DNA of 7,254 nt from Actinomycetota bacterium (GTDB lineage: Bacteria; Actinomycetota; Thermoleophilia; Solirubrobacterales; Thermoleophilaceae), in assembly GCA_005885165.1 (NCBI GenBank), contig VAXR01000122.1, forward strand, positions 1 to 7,254, given 5' to 3'. The notes beneath the pieces are model-generated. The model was not told the origin of the DNA. It did no database searches and saw only the letters and a program-made list of their open reading frames with translations. The stretch's first letter is position 1; the number at the start of each line of letters is the position of its first letter. Positions 1-4,461 of this stretch are shown one piece after another. Made by a program: the position numbers and the translations under genes.

Positions 1-2
1 GG

Positions 3-884
3 CCAATCGGGGCCATCGCCGGCTGGCCGCTCCGGCCCTTCCACCGCCAGCACGCCCTACGGGCGGGACTGAACGAGCTCCGCGACCAGTCGCTTCACAA
101 GGGCCTCGACATACAGGCTCGCGACGGGGCGCGCGTCTACGCGATCCAGCCCGGTCGGGCGCACATCATCCAGGCGGTGGGCGCGGACTCGCGGGTGGAG
201 GTCGGCAATTTCATCTACTGGCACGTGATCCCGAGGGTGAGCGAGGGCGCGCTCGTGCGCCCGTACCGCACGGTCGTCGGCGTCCTCAAGCCGCACGCGT
301 TCGGCCACCTCCACCTCTCGGAGGTGGATGCGGCCGGCGCCTACCTCAACCCGCTCCGCCCGGGAGGTCGCGTGCTGACCCCGTGGGTGGACACGGAGCG
401 CCCGGTGATCGGTCGGCCGCGCTTCCGGCCGGACGGCACCGTGCTGGTCAGGGCCTTCGACCCCCAGTCCTTCCACGTGCACACCACATACGAGACGCCG
501 GTCCTCGCCCCGGCCGGACTGGCTTACCGGGTCTTTGACCGACGAGGGCGGCCGGTCACGACGCTGCACTGGGCGCTGCGCGGCACGCACCTGCTCCCGT
601 ACGGGCTCACAAGGCGGATCTACGAGCCCGAGGCCCGGCAACCGGGGTTCAGCTGCTTCGCTACCCGGGCCATCTGCAAGCCGAACTGGGACTACAACCT
701 CGCCGGCGGGCTCGCACCGCGTCTCACCGGCCTCTTCCTGCCCGCCGGCCGCTACCGCCTCTCGATCTACGCGTGGGACTGGGCGGGCAACGTCACCGCC
801 CGTGACGCGCGCTTCACGATCTCGAGCTCGGTCCTCAACCCCCACCTCCGCCGCGCCCTGACGCTGACCGTCGTACGTGGCTGA
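3..884 (+). CDS. M23-family metallopeptidase-like protein with Ig-like C-terminal domain (5' partial)
   Basis: The frame is open from base 3 to a TGA at 882-884, giving 293 visible residues; the true start lies left of the window. A GTG at 177 is not the start, because the conserved motifs begin upstream of it. Visible residues 32-36 read HKGLD (the HxxxD zinc motif), residues 72-75 read YWHV (matching the YxH segment) and residues 102-104 read HLH, followed by SEV. All the zinc-ligand and catalytic histidines expected of the LytM/M23 fold are therefore present. M23 enzymes are normally exported and cut peptide cross-links in cell-wall peptidoglycan; export cannot be checked here because the N-terminus is missing. 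After about residue 115 comes a region of about 175 residues ending in a beta-strand pattern (AGRYRLSIYAWDWAGN) typical of Ig/FlgD-like modules. Substrate is unknown. Family call is fairly sure; catalytic activity is inferred. Confidence 0.75.
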   Translation, partial: PIGAIAGWPLRPFHRQHALRAGLNELRDQSLHKGLDIQARDGARVYAIQPGRAHIIQAVGADSRVEVGNFIYWHVIPRVSEGALVRPYRTVVGVLKPHAFGHLHLSEVDAAGAYLNPLRPGGRVLTPWVDTERPVIGRPRFRPDGTVLVRAFDPQSFHVHTTYETPVLAPAGLAYRVFDRRGRPVTTLHWALRGTHLLPYGLTRRIYEPEARQPGFSCFATRAICKPNWDYNLAGGLAPRLTGLFLPAGRYRLSIYAWDWAGNVTARDARFTISSSVLNPHLRRALTLTVVRG

Positions 885-916
885 CGGGCGCGAGAACAAC
901 TAGCTACCTCGACGAA

Positions 917-922
917 TAGGCT
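917..922 (+). promoter_or_regulatory. Possible -10 element (TAGGCT) of the Ddn-family gene
   Basis: TAGGCT fits an actinobacterial TANNNT -10 box and lies 10 bases before the ATG at 933. That would put the transcript start within a few bases of the start codon. No Shine-Dalgarno sequence is present in the gap and no clear -35 is seen 17 bases upstream. A near-leaderless transcript is inferred. Confidence 0.35.
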
Positions 923-932
923 CCCTCGTTCG

Positions 933-1364
933 ATGAGCATCACGGGGCAGGTCCTTCGACTGCACGAGGCGCTTTACAAGCGAACCGACGGTCGGGTCGG
1001 GCACCGCATGATCGGGGTGCCGACGCTGCTCCTGCGGACGACCGGCCGCCGCTCCGGCGCGACCCGTACGAACGGGCTCGTGTACGCGCGCGACGGCGAC
1101 GACTACCTGGTGGTCGCGTCCAACGGCGGAGCGGACCGAGCCCCCGCGTGGCTGCACAACCTGCGCGCAAATCCGGACGTCGAGATCCAGGTTGGGCGCG
1201 AGCGCCGCAGCGGAACCGCCCGGATCGTCGAGCCGTCCGCTCCCGACTACGACCGCCTGTGGAAGATCGTCAACGACAACAACCGCGATCGCTACAGCGC
1301 GTACCAGCGGCAGACGGCGCGGCCGATCCCGGTGATCGCGCTTACGCCGTCTGCTCCGGCGTAA
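933..1364 (+). CDS. Ddn-family deazaflavin (F420)-dependent nitroreductase/quinone reductase
   Basis: The product has 143 residues, close to the roughly 150 usual for this family of split-barrel enzymes, typified by Mycobacterium tuberculosis Ddn. These use reduced coenzyme F420 to reduce quinones or other electron-poor substrates. The family signatures are clear: LLLRTTGRRSG at residues 32-42, then YLVVAS at 58-63, and a GGADRAPAWLHNLRANP block at 65-81, the hallmark cofactor-side segment. The ATG at 933 gives a full-length N-terminus with no signal peptide, so the protein should be cytosolic or membrane-peripheral. There is no Shine-Dalgarno sequence. The gene stands alone, 48 bases after the M23-like gene, and converges on the sigma gene with only 7 bases between the stops. 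The physiological substrate cannot be read from the sequence. Confidence 0.9.
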   Translation: MSITGQVLRLHEALYKRTDGRVGHRMIGVPTLLLRTTGRRSGATRTNGLVYARDGDDYLVVASNGGADRAPAWLHNLRANPDVEIQVGRERRSGTARIVEPSAPDYDRLWKIVNDNNRDRYSAYQRQTARPIPVIALTPSAPA

Positions 1365-1365
1365 G
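1341..1365. terminator. Hairpin between convergent genes, possible bidirectional terminator
   Basis: CTTACGCCG at 1341-1349 is the exact reverse complement of CGGCGTAAG at 1357-1365, giving a 9-bp perfect stem with a 7-base loop. It covers the last codons and TAA stop of the Ddn-family gene and ends 7 bases before the sigma gene's stop codon. It has no T-run on either side, so classical intrinsic termination is not certain; a processing or blocking role is equally possible. Confidence 0.5.
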
Positions 1366-1371
1366 ACCGGC

Positions 1372-2487
1372 TCAGTCGCTCAGCCGCTCGGGAAGCCCGA
1401 AGTTCTCGAACGCGGCCGCGAGCCGCTCCGGATCGGCGGGCTGCTCGGGCAGGCGGGCGATCACCTCGCGATCCGGGACCGGCGTGATCCGGGCGATGAA
1501 CGCGGTCACGTCGCTGATCTTCTCGCCGCGGAAGGTGAGCACGTTGAGCGCGAACGGCATGTAGGCGTCCTCGTCGTCGTCCCAGCTGTAGAAGGCCAGG
1601 GCCACCTGTCCGTTCGCCCGCACCTCGAGCGGGCGCCAGCGCCACAGGCCGGAGAGCGGCCAGCCCGCGAGGAACACACGCATCGCCTCGCTGCCGCGGA
1701 ACCAGGTTCCGAGCGGCGGCATGGCGAAGCTCGCGTCCTCGGTCAGCATGCCCACGACGGCCTCGACGTCGCCCCGCTGCCACGCGTCCATGTATCCGTC
1801 GACGATCTCTCGCAGCCGGTCGTCGCCGAGCGACCGGAGCGTGGCCTGCTGGCTCTGCTCGGGTAGGCGATCGTCGACCGTCGCGCGGGCGCGCTGGAGA
1901 GCGCTGTTCACCGAGGCCGTGGTCGTGTCGAGCATCTCCGCGGCCTCCTTGGCGGAGAAGCCGAGCACCTCGCGGAGGATGAGCGCGGCGCGCTGGTTGG
2001 GCGGGAGGTGCTGGAGCGCCGCGATAAACGCGAGCTCCACGCTCTCGCGCTGCTCGTAGCTGGCCGATGGCGACGCGAGCCCGTCCTCGAGGCCCAGCAC
2101 GTCGTCGGGGTAAGGCTCGACCCAGACGGACTCGACGATCGGCTCGCCGGGGCCCTCGTGCGGGTCGGCGGCGGGGCCGTAGTCGATCGGGAGCACGCGC
2201 TTCGGCCGCCTCTCGATCGTGTTGAGCGAGGTGTTCGTGGCGATCGTGTAAAGCCACGAGCGCAGCGAGCTCCGCCCCTCGAACCTCGGCAGCCCGCGCC
2301 AGGCGCGCAAAAGCGTCTCCTGGAGGGCGTCCTCGGCGTCGTGGACCGACCCGAGCATCCGGTAGCAGTGGGCGTGGAGCTCGGTGCGGTGGGGCTCGAC
2401 CAGTCGCTGGAAGGCGTTCTCGTCGCCCTGGCGGGCGCCCTCGAGCAACTCGCGCTCGGCCGCCGGGTTCGTCCATGCCGGGCTCAT
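1372..2487 (-). CDS. ECF sigma factor with C-terminal SnoaL-like domain (SigG-type, TIGR02960-like)
   Basis: The product has 371 residues, the length of SigG-type sigma factors. Region 2 spans about residues 14-95, with the core-binding helix HCYRMLGSVHDAEDALQET and SSLRSWLYTIATN in the -10-recognition part. A linker carries WVEPYPDD (122-129), which I associate with this subfamily. Region 4 follows (about 148-205), with LPPNQRAALILREVLGFSA and a helix-turn-helix to SVNSALQRAR. Residues from about 225 to 335 resemble a SnoaL/NTF2-like fold (GYMDAWQRGDVEAVVGMLTEDASF), which in related ECF groups modulates sigma activity instead of a separate anti-sigma factor; none is encoded beside it here. 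I chose the ATG at 2487 over the ATG at 2577. The longer form would add 30 unconserved residues, cover the promoter palindromes and overlap the VOC gene. A TAATCT box 7 bases upstream suggests leaderless expression. Its target promoters are unknown. Confidence 0.9.
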   Translation of the reverse strand: MSPAWTNPAAERELLEGARQGDENAFQRLVEPHRTELHAHCYRMLGSVHDAEDALQETLLRAWRGLPRFEGRSSLRSWLYTIATNTSLNTIERRPKRVLPIDYGPAADPHEGPGEPIVESVWVEPYPDDVLGLEDGLASPSASYEQRESVELAFIAALQHLPPNQRAALILREVLGFSAKEAAEMLDTTTASVNSALQRARATVDDRLPEQSQQATLRSLGDDRLREIVDGYMDAWQRGDVEAVVGMLTEDASFAMPPLGTWFRGSEAMRVFLAGWPLSGLWRWRPLEVRANGQVALAFYSWDDDEDAYMPFALNVLTFRGEKISDVTAFIARITPVPDREVIARLPEQPADPERLAAAFENFGLPERLSD

Positions 2488-2494
2488 CGCCTGG

Positions 2495-2500
2495 AGATTA
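2495..2500 (-). promoter_or_regulatory. Possible -10 element (TAATCT) of the sigma factor gene
   Basis: Read on the minus strand, bases 2500-2495 are TAATCT, followed by 7 bases and then the ATG at 2487. This spacing would start the transcript at or next to the start codon. No Shine-Dalgarno sequence is present. The -35 position falls on the boundary of the two palindromes at 2510-2539. Confidence 0.4.
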
Positions 2501-2509
2501 GACCGGCCG

Positions 2510-2521
2510 GTTCGCGCGAAC
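2510..2521. promoter_or_regulatory. 12-bp perfect palindrome, candidate operator half of a tandem pair
   Basis: GTTCGCGCGAAC is identical to its reverse complement. It lies in the 88-bp divergent intergenic region, directly beside the 18-bp palindrome and just upstream of the sigma gene's putative -10. Short CG-rich palindromes can occur by chance in such DNA, so its main weight comes from abutting the longer one. Confidence 0.4.
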
Positions 2522-2539
2522 TCATCGGTCGACCGATGA
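2522..2539. promoter_or_regulatory. 18-bp perfect palindrome, candidate operator in the sigma/VOC divergent promoter
   Basis: TCATCGGTCGACCGATGA is a perfect 18-base inverted repeat with no spacer, centred between 2530 and 2531. It sits midway between the two divergent starts, at 2487 (minus) and 2576 (plus), around the -35 positions of both genes. A symmetrical site of this length suits a dimeric repressor of TetR, MarR or similar type. No such regulator is encoded in the window, so the protein that binds it is unknown. Confidence 0.6.
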
Positions 2540-2575
2540 ATCCGGCCGGCCGCGGCGGTCTTAGCTGCGACGGCC

Positions 2576-2941
2576 ATGACGCCGAAGCCCGCGCAACCCG
2601 TCGTTCACCTGGAGCTCCACACCGGCGACCTCGCGCACGCGCGCGCGTATTACGAGCGCCTCTGCGGCTGGCAGAGCGAGCGGATCGCCGCCGGCACCGG
2701 CTGCTCCTACCTGGCCCTCGAGTGGGGCGACGCCATGGGCGGGGGCATCGTGGAGTGCCGCGCGGGGCGGCCGGTCTGGCTGCCGTACGTGGAGGTCGAC
2801 GACGTATCGGAGGTCACGCGGCGGGCGCGCAGGCTCGGTGCAGCCGTGCTGCTCGAGCCACGGGAGGGCCCGGCCGGCTGGCGCAGCGTGGTGGCCGCTC
2901 CCGCCGCCGGCGAGATCGCGTTCTGGCAGCCCAAGCGCTGA
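2576..2941 (+). CDS. VOC family protein (glyoxalase/bleomycin-resistance/dioxygenase fold)
   Basis: The product has 121 residues, the usual size for a single-module pair of beta-alpha-beta-beta-beta units. The opening HLELHTGDLAHARAYYERLCGW (residues 11-32) is the classic first strand and helix of VOC proteins, with a histidine at 11 or 15 where a metal ligand often lies. The second unit begins near PVWLPYVEVDDV and ends with the typical FWQPK close. The start at 2576 agrees with the family N-terminus; no Shine-Dalgarno sequence precedes it, and a weak TTAGCT lies at 2561-2566. VOC proteins include glyoxalases, epimerases, dioxygenases and drug-binding proteins, and the sequence does not tell which. 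It is divergent from the SnoaL-type sigma gene and shares its palindromic promoter region, so co-regulation or control by that sigma factor is plausible but not shown. Confidence 0.87.
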   Translation: MTPKPAQPVVHLELHTGDLAHARAYYERLCGWQSERIAAGTGCSYLALEWGDAMGGGIVECRAGRPVWLPYVEVDDVSEVTRRARRLGAAVLLEPREGPAGWRSVVAAPAAGEIAFWQPKR

Positions 2942-2951
2942 GCGGCGCGGC

Positions 2952-4349
2952 CTAGCCGCCGAAGGCGATGATCTGGCTGCCCGCCGGCACGAATAGCCTG
3001 CCGCCGGCCTCAGCGGGCGTTGCGAAGTGGGTGACCGACCCGACCGACCGCTGGAACCGCACCTTCCCCGAGCGCGCGTCGAGCTCGTAGAGCGTTCCGC
3101 TCCCCGTGTCGATCGTCCAGACGCGGCCGCCGGTGACGATCGGCGGTCCGGCCGTGAAGCTTGCCGAGCGCCACGCCGTCGTCACGCGGCCGTGGCTCAG
3201 CCGCAGCGCGACCAGGCCATCCGTGCACGGCACGTAGATCCGCGAGCGCGCATAGGCCGACGCCCCGTAGGCGCTCGAGCACACGTTGGCCGAGGAGAGC
3301 TGCCCGCCCACGCCGCCGAGGTGCGAGGTGTCGAGCACATAGCCGATGCCCGACTTGCCGATCGCAAATGCGCGGTGGTTGGGAAGGAGGACCGGGCCGG
3401 TCGAGCCGAAGTCGGCGTCGGGGCCGTTCAGTGACGCGGCGTTCTTCGGCGCGAAGTACCCGGTGCGGTGGAGGCGCGGCGAGAGCTTGATCACGGCGTT
3501 CCCGAAGTCGAACGAGGACGACACGCCGTTGCCGGTCGCCACGTACAGGTTCCCGGCGCCGTCGACCGAGGGCCCCGGCGGCGCCCAGATGCCGGCCTTG
3601 CGCTGCGCCGGCACGCGGTAGGTGATCAGTCCGCCGGATCGGTGCGTGGCGGAGGCGCCCACTACCCAGCCGTGGTAGTCGCCGCAGTCGCCGAACAGCC
3701 CGCCATAGGCCACGTAGACGCGCCCGTGGGACAGCGCCAGCGCCGCGCGCTCCTGCTGGACCTTCGGATCCTGGCCGGGCGCGTCGATGCCGCGGCGCCA
3801 GCGGACGTGGCCGTTGTCGAGGTTCAGGGCCACCAGCCGGTGCCGGCCGGGGCGCGTGAAGGTCACGGCGAAGACGGTCTTCCGCTTCAGGTCGATGACC
3901 GGCGTGCCCGTGATCCCAGACGGGTCGATGTTCCCGCAGGGGAGGTCGCTCCCCGGGACCGGTGTGCCGAGGTTGGCCTGCCAGAGCTTGTGCCCGCGCC
4001 GGATGTCGAAGGCGTACACCGAGTCGCCCTCGGTGGCAACGATCACCTTGCCGTTCGCGACGAGCGGCTGCGCGTAGACGTCGCCGTTCACGCTGGCGCT
4101 CCAGACGCGATGCGGGTGCTTCAGCGTCGGGGCCTTCGGATCGAAGCCCGACCGCCCGTTGTCGCGATCGTACGTCGGCCAAGACGCCGTGCTGGCGGCC
4201 GAGACGGTGGCGGGCTGGGTCGTCGGGGCGGCGGTCGTGCTGGTGGTCGTCGAGGACGCCGTGGTGTGGCTCGCGGCGTGGTGATGCCCGCCGCAGCCGG
4301 CCACGGTGAGCAGGAGCAGGCATGGGACGGCGCGTCCGAGGTATCGCAC
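2952..4349 (-). CDS. PQQ-type beta-propeller repeat lipoprotein
   Basis: Starting at the GTG at 4349 the product has 465 residues. Residues 1-19 form a lipoprotein signal peptide: an Arg after a short N-region, LLLLTVAG, then lipobox VAGC with the lipidated Cys at 19. A His/Thr/Ser-rich linker follows (about 20-56, starting GGHHH). The rest is a PQQ-like propeller, with recurrent blades of the form NGKVIVATEGDSVYAFD, GHKLWQANLG and TLYELDARSGKVRFQ. The PCGNIDPSGITGTPVID block is typical of a recurring bacterial branch of this fold. The protein should be anchored outside the membrane. True cofactor binding is not established; many such proteins are scaffolds or BamB-like. An ATG at 4595 would extend the frame by 82 residues, but that stretch lacks family character, overlaps the divergent gene and buries the signal peptide. 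A TACGAT box six bases upstream supports the GTG. Confidence 0.87.
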   Translation of the reverse strand: MRYLGRAVPCLLLLTVAGCGGHHHAASHTTASSTTTSTTAAPTTQPATVSAASTASWPTYDRDNGRSGFDPKAPTLKHPHRVWSASVNGDVYAQPLVANGKVIVATEGDSVYAFDIRRGHKLWQANLGTPVPGSDLPCGNIDPSGITGTPVIDLKRKTVFAVTFTRPGRHRLVALNLDNGHVRWRRGIDAPGQDPKVQQERAALALSHGRVYVAYGGLFGDCGDYHGWVVGASATHRSGGLITYRVPAQRKAGIWAPPGPSVDGAGNLYVATGNGVSSSFDFGNAVIKLSPRLHRTGYFAPKNAASLNGPDADFGSTGPVLLPNHRAFAIGKSGIGYVLDTSHLGGVGGQLSSANVCSSAYGASAYARSRIYVPCTDGLVALRLSHGRVTTAWRSASFTAGPPIVTGGRVWTIDTGSGTLYELDARSGKVRFQRSVGSVTHFATPAEAGGRLFVPAGSQIIAFGG

Positions 4350-4355
4350 CGTCGA

Positions 4356-4361
4356 ATCGTA
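4356..4361 (-). promoter_or_regulatory. Possible -10 element (TACGAT) of the lipoprotein gene
   Basis: On the minus strand bases 4361-4356 read TACGAT, matching TANNNT, six bases before the GTG at 4349, as expected for a leaderless transcript. It overlaps the first arm of an inverted repeat (CGTAC at 4358-4362, GTACG at 4367-4371), so a bound protein there could block the promoter. No convincing -35 is seen. Confidence 0.4.
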
Positions 4362-4387
4362 CGGCGGTACGGGGGTTCCTACCCCGT
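4358..4387. repeat. Two adjacent short inverted repeats upstream of the lipoprotein gene
   Basis: CGTAC (4358-4362) pairs with GTACG (4367-4371) across a 4-base gap. Next to it GGGGT (4372-4376) pairs with ACCCC (4381-4385), or alternatively ACGGGG (4369-4374) pairs with CCCCGT (4382-4387). They lie in the 112-bp divergent region, over and just upstream of the lipoprotein's putative -10. Each arm is short, so this is only a candidate regulatory site. Confidence 0.3.
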
Positions 4388-4409
4388 GCTCATTGGCTGG
4401 CCGGCCGCC

Positions 4410-4438
4410 TTGCTTTCCATGCCCCGCGGTGGTAGGAC
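4410..4438 (+). promoter_or_regulatory. Possible promoter of the duplicated-domain exported protein gene
   Basis: TTGCTT at 4410-4415 and TAGGAC at 4433-4438 are separated by exactly 17 bases, the preferred spacing for housekeeping sigma factors. Each hexamer matches its consensus only partly (about three of six positions). The -10 lies some 24 bases before the GTG start, leaving room for the Shine-Dalgarno sequence at 4448-4454. Confidence 0.3.
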
Positions 4439-4447
4439 ACGCAGTGC

Positions 4448-4454
4448 AAGGAGG
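4448..4454 (+). promoter_or_regulatory. Strong ribosome binding site fixing the GTG start at 4462
   Basis: AAGGAGG, continued by a purine-rich AGGGA, lies 7 bases before the GTG at 4462. It is the only strong Shine-Dalgarno sequence at a gene start in the window, and it decides this start over an in-frame GTG at 4444 and an ATG at 4306. Confidence 0.75.
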
Positions 4455-4461
4455 AGGGACT

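Noticed and set aside
57..899. Long minus-strand open frame (280 residues) opposite the M23-like gene
   Set aside because: It is Arg/Val/Pro-rich low-complexity translation with no recognisable motif, antisense to a gene with intact family motifs; long shadow frames are expected in GC-rich DNA.
2488..2577. 30-residue N-terminal extension of the sigma factor from the ATG at 2577
   Set aside because: It would overlap the VOC start and run through the palindromic promoter region, and the extra residues match nothing typical of the family.
2632..2650. Alternating pyrimidine-purine run (potential Z-DNA) in the VOC gene
   Set aside because: It is explained by Ala/Arg/His codons in GC-rich coding sequence; nothing else suggests a role.
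2008..2955. Plus-strand open frame (315 residues) opposite the sigma gene and over the VOC gene
   Set aside because: It has the Arg/Ala-rich composition of an out-of-frame translation and conflicts with two well supported genes.
2942..2959. Short GCGGC/GCCGC inverted repeat between the VOC and lipoprotein stops
   Set aside because: The stem has only 5 pairs with an 8-base loop and no T-run, common by chance in such GC-rich DNA.
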